Notes: generated from the sequence alone by a model not told the origin. A stretch of 64,000 nucleotides of DNA from JBCCGG01 sp039029395 (GCA_039029395.1 JBCCGG010000020.1:33403-97402), one strand, 5' to 3'. Numbered from the stretch's first letter, positions 43,069 through 52,137 are shown. Translations and numbers: made by a program.

Positions 43069-45492
43069 TTAGCCGTGGAGGCGCGCATTTTGCGGATCGT
43101 AGAAGGGAGTCGACGATAAGATGGCCCGTCGGCGGGCGCCCAGGATCTCGATCTCGAAGTGCCCATTGAGGTCCGCCTTGGCGCGCTCCAGATAGCCCAG
43201 GCCAAGGCGCGCGCCGAGGCGAAAGCCGGTGCCGCCGGAGGTGACATATCCGACCAGGTGGTCGCCCTGAAAAATCGGATCGCTGGGCAGAGGGTCGGCA
43301 TCGGCGCCTTCAACCGAGAACCCGGCGAAGCGCCAAAGGGCCGGCGTCTCCTGCTGGCGCAGCACGGCGTCGCGGCCGACGAAGTCCGGCTTGTCGAAGT
43401 TCACGAAGCCCTCCAAACCGGCATCGAAGAGGGTGTATTCGCAACCGAAATCGGCGCCCCAGGCGTGATAGGCTTTTTCCAGGCGCATGGCATTGAGGGC
43501 GTAAGAGCCGAAGTCGACTAGGCCGAGAGCGCTGCCAGCTTCGCAAAGAGCATCGTAGAGGCCTGGTAGGCCGGACGACTCCAAGTGCAGCTCCCAGCCC
43601 AACTCCCCGACATAAGAAACCCTGAGAGCCGTGACCGACTGATCGGCGACAGTGATCTCACCAGCCGACATCCAAGGCGAGGCAGCCTTGGACAGATCGC
43701 CATCGGTAAGGCGCGACAAGAGCTTCCGAGATGCTGGCCCCATGATCAGCAGAGCGGCGTCTCGCATGCTTCCGAAACGAAGGCTGACCGAAGAGTCGTC
43801 GGGAAGTAGAGATTGCAACCAATCGAAGTCCCGGCGGTCGGCGAGGGTCGGGCCGCAGAGCAGGTAGCGGTCTTCAGTCAGGCGAGCGACCGTCGCCTCG
43901 CTCCTGATCATTCCCTTCGGAGTCAGCATGTACGATAGCTTGACTCGGCCCGGCCGCGGCACGGTGCCACAGAAAACTCGCTCCAGATAAGCGGTCGCAC
44001 CCGGCCCCTCGACTTCGTACTTGGTGAAGCCGCCATGATCCATGACCCCGACGGCGTCGCGCACCGCTTCGCACTCCAGGCGGACGGCGTCTCGCCAGGG
44101 CTCGCTATCCCGAAAGCTCAAACACTCTGGATCGTTGGTGCCATCCCGGTCGAACCAGAAGGCCCGTTCCCAGCCGCCGATCTGGCCGAAGACGGCACCT
44201 TTGGCCTTCAGTGCCGCATAGAGCGGCGTGCGCTGCACCGGGCGGGCGGAAGCAAGTATTCGGTGGGGAAAGGGAATGGCGTACTGCAGGCCATAGAGCT
44301 CGACTGCCCGCTCGGTCCCATAGGCCGGCGTCGCCCAGGGGCCGAAGCGCCGGGGGTCCCAAGCGGTCAGGTCCCATTCGGTCTCGCCTTCCGTGACCCA
44401 TTCTGCGATCGCCTTGCCGGCGGCAGCCGATTGGGTGATGCCCACCTGTATGCCGCAGGCGTGATAAAAGTTCGGCAAGCCAAAGGCCGGGCCGCAAAGT
44501 GGAAGGGCGTCGGGCGTGTAAGCGATGGGTCCATTGACCATGCGTTGGACGCCGGCATCGGCCAAAAGCGGCACGTGGGACAAGGCTCCTTCCAGCACCT
44601 CCGCGATATCGTCCGGTGAGTCCGGGCAGAGCTGGTGGGCGAAGTCGTCGGGGATGCCGTCGGTGAAGGCCGGGCGTCCCGGATGACCGTAGGAGCCGAA
44701 CAGCAAGCTGGCCCGCTCCCGACGCATGTAGAATCGAATATCCGGATCGCGAACGAGGGGGAAGAGCGTCTTGTCCCCCTCCAAAGGCGCCAGCGGCTCG
44801 GTGACGAGATACTGATGTTCGAGTGTCGCGATGGAAACGGCATCTCCGGCCATCGCCGCGATTTGACTGCCATAGAAACCGGCCGCATTGACCACGATCT
44901 CACAAAGAACCGGTCCTTTGTCGGTCACGACCCGCCATTCGCCGGCAGGCGCCCGCTCTATACCTGTAACCCTGGTAAATCGGGCCACTTCGGCACCGCT
45001 GGATCGCGCCCCCTTAGCCAGGGCCTGGGTCAGCTGGCTCGGGTCAATGTCGCCTTCGTAGGGGTCGTGAATCGCCCCGAGAACACGCGCCCCCGCCCGG
45101 TAGTAGGGATTCATCGCCTCCATCTCCGCCGGACCAATGATGGAAAGATCGAAGCCCGCCGACTTCGATACACCGACAAGATGATGGTAGAGGTCCATGC
45201 GGTCCTGGGTGTGGGCCGGCCAGAAGGCTCCCGTGTGCCGGTAGGTTATGGCGGCATCCACAGACTCGCCCAAGTCCTTGTAGAGGCGCCAGGCGTAATT
45301 GCCCGCTCGCATGCCGAGCCAAGAGTTGGCGTAAGTCGGGATGTTGCCGGCGGCATGCCAGGTCGAGCCCGACGTGAGCTCGTCCTTCTCGATCAACAAG
45401 CAATCGGTCACGCCCGCTTGAGACAAATGATAGAGGCAGGATGCGCCAACGGCGCCGCCGCCGATGACCACCACCCGGTACTGTGACCGCAC
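43069..45492 (-). CDS. FAD-dependent dehydrogenase with GcvT domain (dimethylglycine/sarcosine dehydrogenase-like)
   Basis: An 807-residue two-domain enzyme. The N-terminal D-amino-acid-oxidase-like domain has GGGAVG (residues 11-16) and GSTWHAAGN, where His46 matches the covalent-FAD histidine of dimethylglycine and sarcosine dehydrogenases. The C-terminal half is a GcvT/aminomethyltransferase fold (for example GELGWELHLESSGLPGLYDA and NAMRLEKAYHAWGADF) that takes the one-carbon unit to tetrahydrofolate (family knowledge). It removes a methyl group from an N-methyl amine. It is four bases after the racemase-like gene in the MttB operon, so a second demethylation step is likely its job. Confidence 0.92.
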   Translation of the reverse strand: MRSQYRVVVIGGGAVGASCLYHLSQAGVTDCLLIEKDELTSGSTWHAAGNIPTYANSWLGMRAGNYAWRLYKDLGESVDAAITYRHTGAFWPAHTQDRMDLYHHLVGVSKSAGFDLSIIGPAEMEAMNPYYRAGARVLGAIHDPYEGDIDPSQLTQALAKGARSSGAEVARFTRVTGIERAPAGEWRVVTDKGPVLCEIVVNAAGFYGSQIAAMAGDAVSIATLEHQYLVTEPLAPLEGDKTLFPLVRDPDIRFYMRRERASLLFGSYGHPGRPAFTDGIPDDFAHQLCPDSPDDIAEVLEGALSHVPLLADAGVQRMVNGPIAYTPDALPLCGPAFGLPNFYHACGIQVGITQSAAAGKAIAEWVTEGETEWDLTAWDPRRFGPWATPAYGTERAVELYGLQYAIPFPHRILASARPVQRTPLYAALKAKGAVFGQIGGWERAFWFDRDGTNDPECLSFRDSEPWRDAVRLECEAVRDAVGVMDHGGFTKYEVEGPGATAYLERVFCGTVPRPGRVKLSYMLTPKGMIRSEATVARLTEDRYLLCGPTLADRRDFDWLQSLLPDDSSVSLRFGSMRDAALLIMGPASRKLLSRLTDGDLSKAASPWMSAGEITVADQSVTALRVSYVGELGWELHLESSGLPGLYDALCEAGSALGLVDFGSYALNAMRLEKAYHAWGADFGCEYTLFDAGLEGFVNFDKPDFVGRDAVLRQQETPALWRFAGFSVEGADADPLPSDPIFQGDHLVGYVTSGGTGFRLGARLGLGYLERAKADLNGHFEIEILGARRRAILSSTPFYDPQNARLHG

Positions 45493-45496
45493 GGGG

Positions 45497-46201
45497 CTAG
45501 TGCTCGCTCAGCAAGCGGCCAAAGCCGGTAATCCTGTCGTCGATTTCGGCAGCCCGCAGAGTCTGCCAGTATACGGCGGCATTGCAGGCGACGACCGGGC
45601 GACCAGTTTCCTTTTCCAAGGCGGCTATCTCAGCCACGACGGGAAGTGCAGTCCCAACCTGTAAGATCGCCTCACAGTCGGCATCGGCCACGGTTAGGAA
45701 GACCCGGCGGATGTCCTCTAGAGAGGTTTCACAGATGGCCGGCAGGGAGGGTGCCTCGGTGCCTTTGATAGCAATCACCTGAAAACCGGCTTCTTCCAGG
45801 TTGGCCTGAACGTTCCTATCCACTTCGGCATCGAAGGGCGTCACAACAGCAACCTTGACCGCGCCAAATGCTCGCAAGGCCGCGTGGTCGGCTTCCGAGG
45901 CGTTGCAAACCGGAACGCCCAGATGCTCGGACAGCTCCTTCGTTCGTGCGGCCAGCTTCGCCACGCCGCCCGGTCCCGCATCGGTGGTGAGGCCAATGGC
46001 GATCGCCGCCGGCTTGCAATCCATCAGCTTCTCGGCTTCAGCCGCGAGGTCGTCGGAGATCTTCTCGCCGCCCAATCGAAAGCGCTGCATCTGGTTGGTG
46101 ACTCCTTGTGGGCGCAGCAGCTCTAGCTCCGGCTGGACCACGGTGTTCATCGCCGGCGTCATCACGCCGATCACGCCACGAGGAGCAAGGGTATCGGCCA
46201 T
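45497..46201 (-). CDS. Asp/Glu racemase superfamily protein (maleate isomerase/arylmalonate decarboxylase-like)
   Basis: A 234-residue cytoplasmic protein. It starts with the family pattern GVIGVMTPAMNTVVQPELEL. One catalytic cysteine is clear at Cys206 in ACNAAVYWQTLR. The partner cysteine normally found near residue 72 of racemases and maleate isomerases is absent; that stretch reads GLTTDAGPGG. A single cysteine is the arylmalonate decarboxylase arrangement (family knowledge), so decarboxylation may be more likely than racemisation. The gene has only one base between it and the SRPBCC gene and four before the dehydrogenase gene. Confidence 0.8.
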   Translation of the reverse strand: MADTLAPRGVIGVMTPAMNTVVQPELELLRPQGVTNQMQRFRLGGEKISDDLAAEAEKLMDCKPAAIAIGLTTDAGPGGVAKLAARTKELSEHLGVPVCNASEADHAALRAFGAVKVAVVTPFDAEVDRNVQANLEEAGFQVIAIKGTEAPSLPAICETSLEDIRRVFLTVADADCEAILQVGTALPVVAEIAALEKETGRPVVACNAAVYWQTLRAAEIDDRITGFGRLLSEH

Positions 46202-46202
46202 C

Positions 46203-46643
46203 CTATGCGCTCCCTTTCAAGAAGTCGTTCAGGCCCATCATGCCGCTGACATAGATCTGATCGCCGACCACTTGGTCTAAAGTCGCTTCGTGATCTGCAG
46301 CGCAATCGAAACGGCTCTCCCAGATGCCGAGAGTCTTGTCGCCTTCTGTGATTGGAACAAAGCGGTGGGTCGAGACATAGTTGCGGCAGGGCAGTGGGCT
46401 TTCCAGAATGTCGTAGGTGTAGAAGTGCTCCAGATCCGAAAGGGCCAGCAGCGTCTCCCGAAACACCGTGCCGTCGACGATATCCAGATGGCGGATCGCG
46501 CCGACGGCAGTGGGACCGCCGGTCTCCATGCGCACGCCGGTGACCGCCGGGTTCCATTTCACAACCCCGTCGAACGCCCGCACCGCAGCCCAGACCTGCG
46601 CGACGGGGGCGTCGAGCACCACGCTTCTAAAGACTTGCATCAC
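46203..46643 (-). CDS. SRPBCC (START-like) family protein
   Basis: A 146-residue small protein of the SRPBCC/Bet v1 helix-grip fold, visible in MQVFRSVVLDAPVAQVWAAV at the N-terminus and a C-terminal helix (LDQVVGDQIYVSGMMGLNDF). It probably binds a hydrophobic or cyclic ligand in a pocket and could act as a cyclase/dehydratase or carrier. It overlaps the MttB homologue stop by four bases and has one base before the racemase-like gene, so it is a fixed member of this operon. No catalytic residue is recognisable. Confidence 0.8.
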   Translation of the reverse strand: MMQVFRSVVLDAPVAQVWAAVRAFDGVVKWNPAVTGVRMETGGPTAVGAIRHLDIVDGTVFRETLLALSDLEHFYTYDILESPLPCRNYVSTHRFVPITEGDKTLGIWESRFDCAADHEATLDQVVGDQIYVSGMMGLNDFLKGSA

Positions 46644-48190
46644 TTCCTCTCTGCCAAGGGTAGCTTGATGGGAAAACGCTCACGAATCGCCCGGTCGGTG
46701 GCCGGCGTGATGTGGTCGGGCGGTTCGGCGGCCAGGATCTTAGCGACCCGGTCCTGAGCCCGCTGCCAGATCGAGAGCTTCCCAGCCTCGAGCCACTCGT
46801 CGACGCTGGACCGGTCTCCAAGCCGGGGATAGACGTACTCCGTCTTCATCAGGGTCAAGGTCTGTGCTTCGCCCAAATAGTGACCCTCGCCGGTCACCAC
46901 CCGTTCCATGGACTCCAGATCAAGCAGCTCCGCGCGCACGTCTATGCCGCGCACCGAGCGCAGGATGGCGCCGCACATCTCGTCGTCGATCACCAGTGCC
47001 TCGGGCGAGGCCACCATGATGGATCCTAGCATGCCGACGGAGAGGTTGATCATATCCGCACCGGCCTGGGCGGCGAGCGCCACGGTGTAACCCTTCTCGT
47101 AACCGGCTTGGGCGTCGGCGATCTTGGAATCGGTCATGCCGGCGCAAGCGGTGGAAGGCAAACCCAAGTGTCGCAGCAGTTGGGCGGCGGCCGCACTCGC
47201 GACGGCCGCCTCGCCGCCGCCGCCACTCATCGCTCCGGTCCGAAGGTCCGAGATGAAAGGCATGAAGGCGAAGATACAAGGGTGGCCGGGCGCGAGCGCA
47301 TCTACAACCATCAAGCCTGCCAGGGACTCGGCTAATCCTTGGGCTAGGGCGCCGGCCAGGGAGGCTGGGCTTGTGGCGCCGGCCTGGCCAGCCGAGCAGA
47401 TCTGCAGTGGCATGCCGCAATCGATGGCCGCGCGCATGGTCCCCACCCCCTCGGGTGAGTAGCGCAAGGGCGGCACGACGTGAACGATGATCGCCATGCA
47501 GAAGGGTTGGTGTCGGAAAGCCCCCTCCCCGCCTAAGGCCAGATCGAACAGACTGGTGACAGATTCAACGTGCGCCTCCTCGTGGAAGCTGACACCGATT
47601 GGCTTGGCCGTGGCCCGCAGACAAGCATAGGCCGTGTTGATGTCCAAGTGGAACGGATCCGGCATGTCCCTGGCAATCAGCGGTCGCACGCCGTAGTGGA
47701 TGTTTGGGCAAGCCTCGAGCACCCGCATCATGGCGTAGAGATCGGCCAACGTGGAGTCTCGGAAGACCTCCGTGGCGGCGTCCAACGTTTGGACTGCGGC
47801 GCCGCCGGTGCCGATGTGAACTCGGCCGCCGCCGATCGTTAGCCCCCGTGCCGCTGCGAAGCCGGGCAAGTCGACTCGCCTGGCGGCCCGACCGATGGCC
47901 CGTTCAACGGCGCCCCTATCGAATGTCACCCGTCCGTCGGGACGGCTGCGCGCGCCTTTGCTTTCGAGCAGGGATCCCAGCCAATTGGGCGGCTTTGCCA
48001 TGCCGATCCGGCCCAAAACGGCGAAGGACCGCTCGACGATCAGATCCCGATCCTTCGAGGTTAACGGCGCGAAGCGGCCGCCCACGGAACGACTCTGAGT
48101 CAAGGCCACTTCTGATGCGTCAAGCGCCCCTGCCCTGCCAGTCCCGCTCTTGCGTCGGCCTTGCCGTTTTATTGCTGCGTTCCGCCTCAT
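46640..48190 (-). CDS. MttB superfamily (trimethylamine methyltransferase-like) protein, first copy
   Basis: A 516-residue cytoplasmic TIM-barrel methyltransferase of COG5598. Family patterns are IHIGTGGAAVQTLDAAT-like in the middle, GMTDSKIADAQAGYEKGYTV (around residue 365) and INLSVGMLGSIMVASPEALV. The frame is open throughout with no in-frame TAG, so it is not the pyrrolysine enzyme but the non-Pyl type, some of which demethylate glycine betaine or similar quaternary amines (family knowledge). It is the first gene of an operon with SRPBCC, racemase-like, covalent-FAD/GcvT and sulfatase genes. Inverted repeats lie 21-58 bases upstream. No corrinoid protein is directly next to it; one is 13 kb away. 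Confidence 0.87.
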   Translation of the reverse strand: MRRNAAIKRQGRRKSGTGRAGALDASEVALTQSRSVGGRFAPLTSKDRDLIVERSFAVLGRIGMAKPPNWLGSLLESKGARSRPDGRVTFDRGAVERAIGRAARRVDLPGFAAARGLTIGGGRVHIGTGGAAVQTLDAATEVFRDSTLADLYAMMRVLEACPNIHYGVRPLIARDMPDPFHLDINTAYACLRATAKPIGVSFHEEAHVESVTSLFDLALGGEGAFRHQPFCMAIIVHVVPPLRYSPEGVGTMRAAIDCGMPLQICSAGQAGATSPASLAGALAQGLAESLAGLMVVDALAPGHPCIFAFMPFISDLRTGAMSGGGGEAAVASAAAAQLLRHLGLPSTACAGMTDSKIADAQAGYEKGYTVALAAQAGADMINLSVGMLGSIMVASPEALVIDDEMCGAILRSVRGIDVRAELLDLESMERVVTGEGHYLGEAQTLTLMKTEYVYPRLGDRSSVDEWLEAGKLSIWQRAQDRVAKILAAEPPDHITPATDRAIRERFPIKLPLAERK

Positions 48191-48498
48191 GATGGCGAAG
48201 TCTGAATGCTATTCTCACAGAATGAAATTCAGTAATTCGACTGATTTCTTGAACCAAACTAAACGAAATTGCTACACCTCGGAGTCAGTTCACTCCTCCT
48301 CTGGTCGATCCTATGCCCGGATCGTGCGATAGATCGAAGTACGGAGGGCCGCCCGGCTCGATGCCCATCCCCCGCGTCCACAACACTCTTTTCAGTCGAG
48401 CTGCGTAGTCCGGTTGGGAAACGGCAGACCATTGAGGCCGTACGGGCGACTTTTTCAATAGCCGACCAGGGGACTAAGGCTGCGGCGAGATATTGCGC
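48191..48498. other. Intergenic region before the first MttB homologue
   Basis: 308 bases without a supported gene. The 60 bases nearest the MttB start carry two inverted repeats described separately. The rest is ordinary GC-rich sequence in which I see no terminator, RNA or repeat. Confidence 0.6.
48211..48248. promoter_or_regulatory. Adjacent inverted repeats upstream of the first MttB gene
   Basis: ATTCT-CAC-AGAAT (48211-48223) is a perfect 5-base dyad. Directly next to it, GAAATTCAGT and ACTGATTTC (48224-48248) pair as a 9-base inverted repeat with one bulged T and a 6-base loop. They lie just upstream of the MttB start, where an operator or promoter is expected. The AATATAT element found elsewhere in this block is absent here, so this operon may have separate control. 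Confidence 0.55.
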
Positions 48499-48852
48499 CT
48501 ATGGGAGTGCCGTCGGAAAGAGATTGCGCCCGTTGGTGCTTTCAATTTCAATGATCCAGAGGTCTGGGTCACGCCTTACGGCACGAATCAGGTAATCTTG
48601 CGCTTCTGCCTTCGCCACCTGCCGTTCACCGAACACGGGAATCCAAAAGATGTGGCCATCGGCATTGCGTGCTTGGGTGATCACGCTGTAGCCCTCTTCA
48701 CGCTGGGTAATGCAGAGCGCCACGGTGCCCCGATCAGGCTCTCCTTCCCTTAGCACCTCTATCTCGTGGCCGAGCTCACGGCACTGTCTGACGATCACCC
48801 TCACCCAAGATCGTGTCGGGCGACGATACTCATAAAGCTTCGGTGTGCCCAT
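48499..48852 (-). CDS. Hypothetical protein downstream of molybdoenzyme gene
   Basis: A 117-residue small, soluble, basic-to-neutral protein (starts MGTPKLYEYRRPTRSWVRVI; ends NGRNLFPTALP). I do not recognise a family. It has an alternating alpha/beta look with EIEVLREGEPDRGTVALCIT and DGHIFWIPVFGERQVAKAEA. It is only 24 bases downstream of the molybdopterin oxidoreductase gene on the same strand, so it is probably co-transcribed and could be a partner or chaperone of that enzyme. That role is inferred from position alone. Confidence 0.6.
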   Translation of the reverse strand: MGTPKLYEYRRPTRSWVRVIVRQCRELGHEIEVLREGEPDRGTVALCITQREEGYSVITQARNADGHIFWIPVFGERQVAKAEAQDYLIRAVRRDPDLWIIEIESTNGRNLFPTALP

Positions 48853-48876
48853 AGGGTGGCCAAGGTCACGCCAGAC

Positions 48877-51012
48877 CTATGCTGGCGTGACACGAACCTT
48901 GCACTCGTTGTAGCTGTTGGTGCCGGAAACTGGGTTTGTATGGGCATCCATAAGGTTGTTGGAATGGGCGCCTTTGCCCTTTGCAACGGATCCCATGGCC
49001 CAATGCCCGAAGCCGTGACCGTGGCGAACCGACACCACGCCCGGCACGATGCCCTCGACCACCTTGGCCTTGATGGTGATGCTGTCCTTTGGCGACTGCA
49101 CGATCACGTTGCCACCGTCTTGGATGCCCAGCCTGGACGCGTCGGCCGCGTTGATCTCGACCCAGTTCTCGCCGATGATCTCCATTAGAAGGGGATTGTT
49201 CTGAGTCACGATGTTGCAATGGGTGCTGAACTTGGAGTGAGTGAGCTGGAAAGGATAGTCGTCGTCGGGAAGGACGCTACGCTCCCTGTAGACCGGATAG
49301 GGGTCTTCGCCGGCATCCGCGAAGCGGCTTGAGTAGATCTCGATCTTTCCCGAGGGCGTCATCAGGCCCTCGCTTATCCGATTGTACCGAACCTCACCAG
49401 CCCAGAAGCCCTTGTCCTTTAAGGCCTCTAAAGACATGGGCAGGTCCTTTATCGCAACCTGAGCCCAATCCTCCCAGGTTTCGTACGTGTAATGCTGGCC
49501 CCAGTTCATTTTCTCGGCGATTCCCTTGACGATCTCGTACATGGGTTTGGCCTCGCCGAGCGGCGCGACGGCCGGCTGGCAGAGGATCACCTCCGGCCCA
49601 AGCCACAGGCCTTGGCGCAGCTCCGCGTGCTCATAGAACGAGGTTTCGGGCAGGACGATATCGCACTCCAACGCCGTCTCGCTCATGTAAAGGTCGATGG
49701 CGACACCCAACTCGAGCGCCCGAAACATTTCCTGCATGCGCTCGCGGTTTGGATCGCTCATAACCGGATTGGTGGCTTGCACGATGATGCCACGAATCGG
49801 ATAGGGTTCGTCGTCGAGCACGGCGCCGGGCAGCTTCGTATTGGGCACCTCCGGCAGAACGGGATAGCCGGTGAGCGGCGCCAACGCATAGCCCAGCGCG
49901 TGGGCGAGCGGCGCCTTTTCGGGCTTGGTCTTGGCCTCGTCAGGAATGGCGACCGGAGGTCCGAGCGGGGCCCAGTCTTTCAGGTGAAGGTTGCCTGGAC
50001 CGTCGACTTGACCCGTGATCGCATCCAGCAGGTAGATCGTGCGACTGGCGTCCGCGCCGTTGGTATAGTAGCCCGGGCCCTTGAAGCAGGCCGATAGGGC
50101 CGGTTTGCTGGTGGCGAACTCGCGGGCCAGGCGGGCAATCCGCTCCGCGTCAATGCCGCAGATCGGCGCCGCCCATTCCGGCGTATAGCCATTGTCGCGC
50201 AGGTGCTCGCCAAGTCCGTCAAAGCCATTGCAGTGGTTCTCAACGAAGCTCGCGTCGTAGAGCTTCTCGTCGACGATTACTCGGCACATGGCCAACGCCA
50301 TGGCGCCGTCGCCGCCGGGCTTGATCGGCACCCACTCGTCGGCCGCCTGCGCGGTCTCCGTGAACAGCGGGTCGATCACCACCAGCCGGCAGCCTTTCTT
50401 CTTCGCCTCGAGCAACGCACGGCTCTCGAACAGGCCCTGATTTGCGCCCAACATGTTCATGCCCCAAAGCATCACATAGCGCGAGTTGGCGAAATCGTGC
50501 ATTGGGAAGATGTGACCGAACAGAGTGAGGGCGGCTAGGCGCCGGTCGCCCTCGCAGCCCATGGCGTGCCCGATGGAGATGTTCGGCGTGCCGTAGAGAT
50601 CGGCCAAAAGGCTCACCATAAAGGCGCTGTTTGGATCGTGGTGCGTCAGGTAGACCAGAGCTTCCGGACCCCACTTTTCCTTGATCTCGGTGAGCTTCTC
50701 GGCGATGAAGCCGAAAGCCTCGTCCCAGGAGACGCGCTCGAACTGGCCGCTGCCCTTTGGCCCGGTCCGTTTCATGGGATGCCTGAGCCGGTCTGGGTCG
50801 CGCGTTAGGTAGGAGCTGGCCATCCCCTTGGCGCAGCGTGTCCCGATGTTGTTGGGCGCCTCAGCGTTGCCCTTGTGATAGACGACTCGTCCGTCTCGAA
50901 CCAAGACCTCGGTTGGGCAGGTCCAAGGACAGGTGTAGCAGAAGCTCTTGACGACCTCTGCCTTCTTGATCTTGGCAAGCTCGGAAATCAAACCAGGCGC
51001 GCTCGTAGCCAT
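48877..51012 (-). CDS. Molybdopterin-dependent oxidoreductase, Cys-ligated DMSO-reductase family (first copy)
   Basis: A 711-residue protein. The N-terminal [4Fe-4S] ligands are Cys25, Cys28, Cys32 and Cys60 (CYTCPWTC and GTRC). The expected molybdenum ligand is Cys153 in GHAMGCEGDRR, at the place of the H-x-S-x-C motif of the PhsA/PsrA/acetylene-hydratase branch. Further landmarks are WGMNMLGANQGLFESRALLE and the C-terminal molydopterin-binding HCNIVTQNNPLLMEI. No Tat signal is present, so it is cytoplasmic, and no beta or membrane subunit is adjacent. A second copy with the same motifs lies at the right end of the block. Substrate unknown; see findings. Confidence 0.88.
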   Translation of the reverse strand: MATSAPGLISELAKIKKAEVVKSFCYTCPWTCPTEVLVRDGRVVYHKGNAEAPNNIGTRCAKGMASSYLTRDPDRLRHPMKRTGPKGSGQFERVSWDEAFGFIAEKLTEIKEKWGPEALVYLTHHDPNSAFMVSLLADLYGTPNISIGHAMGCEGDRRLAALTLFGHIFPMHDFANSRYVMLWGMNMLGANQGLFESRALLEAKKKGCRLVVIDPLFTETAQAADEWVPIKPGGDGAMALAMCRVIVDEKLYDASFVENHCNGFDGLGEHLRDNGYTPEWAAPICGIDAERIARLAREFATSKPALSACFKGPGYYTNGADASRTIYLLDAITGQVDGPGNLHLKDWAPLGPPVAIPDEAKTKPEKAPLAHALGYALAPLTGYPVLPEVPNTKLPGAVLDDEPYPIRGIIVQATNPVMSDPNRERMQEMFRALELGVAIDLYMSETALECDIVLPETSFYEHAELRQGLWLGPEVILCQPAVAPLGEAKPMYEIVKGIAEKMNWGQHYTYETWEDWAQVAIKDLPMSLEALKDKGFWAGEVRYNRISEGLMTPSGKIEIYSSRFADAGEDPYPVYRERSVLPDDDYPFQLTHSKFSTHCNIVTQNNPLLMEIIGENWVEINAADASRLGIQDGGNVIVQSPKDSITIKAKVVEGIVPGVVSVRHGHGFGHWAMGSVAKGKGAHSNNLMDAHTNPVSGTNSYNECKVRVTPA

Positions 51013-51167
51013 CGGGCCCCTCCCCCAAATGCCCCAAGCCGTAGCTTCGCCTCGACGTGCCTTGTCACCCCTTGTCGGGTCGAGCCAGCAGCCGGCGCGC
51101 GGTCATTCGCTCCGCCTTGGGATGAATGATCTTGGGTAGGGAGACTAACACGGCTGGAGCCAGGAAT

Positions 51168-51175
51168 AATATATT
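51168..51175. promoter_or_regulatory. AATATAT element upstream of the first molybdoenzyme
   Basis: Palindrome AATATATT in the 218-base gap between the GntR gene and the molybdoenzyme gene, about 155 bases before the latter's start. In reverse complement its surroundings read CCCGAAAAATATATTATTCC, similar to the elements at 52138 and 59602. Could be a -10 box or an operator. Confidence 0.45.
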
Positions 51176-51230
51176 TTTCGGGCCGCCAGGCCTCTTCGCA
51201 GACCGGTTCCGTCCTCGCCTTTTTCGAGGT

Positions 51231-51911
51231 CTAAAGGTAGGGCTCGATCTCCTGGTGACGACGGGAAACGTATAGCTTTACGACCAACTCAGCGTATTCG
51301 TCTAGACGCCCACGGAGCGCATCCACGACGCCCTTAGTCATCTCAAGATCCGCGCTGGCCAGGTCCTGCCAACCGCCTGTTTGCTTGGCCAGGTAAAACC
51401 AAAGCCAAAGGTGGAGATTGAACATGCGCGGAACGGTTTCAATTATGTAGGTGTTCTCCGCCGCCCGAGCTTGGACCTCGTAGAACCACCGCAGCTGGGT
51501 GACGTAGCGGTCCACGTCGCCGTCCTTCTTCGCCTCGATAAGGTAGCCGTGGATCTCGGCCAATTCCTCGACGTCCTCGTCCGACGCCCTTCTGCCAGCA
51601 AGACGGGCCATGTTGCCTTCAATGAGACCACGGAACTCGAAGAGATACTGCACGTCCTTCGGGCTGAATTCACAAACGAACATACCCCGATGCGGCAAAT
51701 GGCAAATCAGGCCTTCCGCCGCGAGGCGCTGCAAGGCTTCGCGTACCGGTGTACGGCCAATACCAAGCTCTTCGGTGAGCGTCTTTTCGACCAGAGGAGC
51801 ACCAGCAAGGATCTCCAGGCGCGTGATCATATGCACCAAACGCTGATAGGCGTGCTCCGCCAGAGACCGTGGAACGCGCTCGTCAACTCGCGCGGCGGCC
51901 TCAATAATCAT
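51231..51911 (-). CDS. GntR family regulator with FCD domain
   Basis: A 226-residue regulator of the FadR/FCD subgroup. The winged helix-turn-helix covers residues 12-80 (LAEHAYQRLVHMITRLEILA, GIGRTPVREALQRLAAEGLI). The all-helical FCD effector domain follows (FEFRGLIEGNMARLAG, RYVTQLRWFYEVQ). The ATG at 51911 has AGGAG seven bases upstream; a longer frame to 51989 is not supported. It lies between the molybdoenzyme and RACo genes and is the only regulator gene in the corrinoid block, so it is the best candidate for controlling it. The ligand is probably an organic acid or amine. Confidence 0.87.
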   Translation of the reverse strand: MIIEAAARVDERVPRSLAEHAYQRLVHMITRLEILAGAPLVEKTLTEELGIGRTPVREALQRLAAEGLICHLPHRGMFVCEFSPKDVQYLFEFRGLIEGNMARLAGRRASDEDVEELAEIHGYLIEAKKDGDVDRYVTQLRWFYEVQARAAENTYIIETVPRMFNLHLWLWFYLAKQTGGWQDLASADLEMTKGVVDALRGRLDEYAELVVKLYVSRRHQEIEPYL

Positions 51912-52137
51912 ACCAACACTCCTTCCAATCACCAGACACACAAAACCCGCCGCAAGCTCCCCTGCTTCGACGGCCAGCCTTTCTTCCATTTCCGGTCGAG
52001 TCTACCAGAAACGGCCCCGTCTCACCACCAGCAATCTACTCAAAGCGCTGAACCACTCCATTTCTCCGCAAAACCGCCAATAGAACCATGGCCGAGCGCA
52101 GTCTTCCAATCGCTTCGAACGATCCTGGACCATCCGA

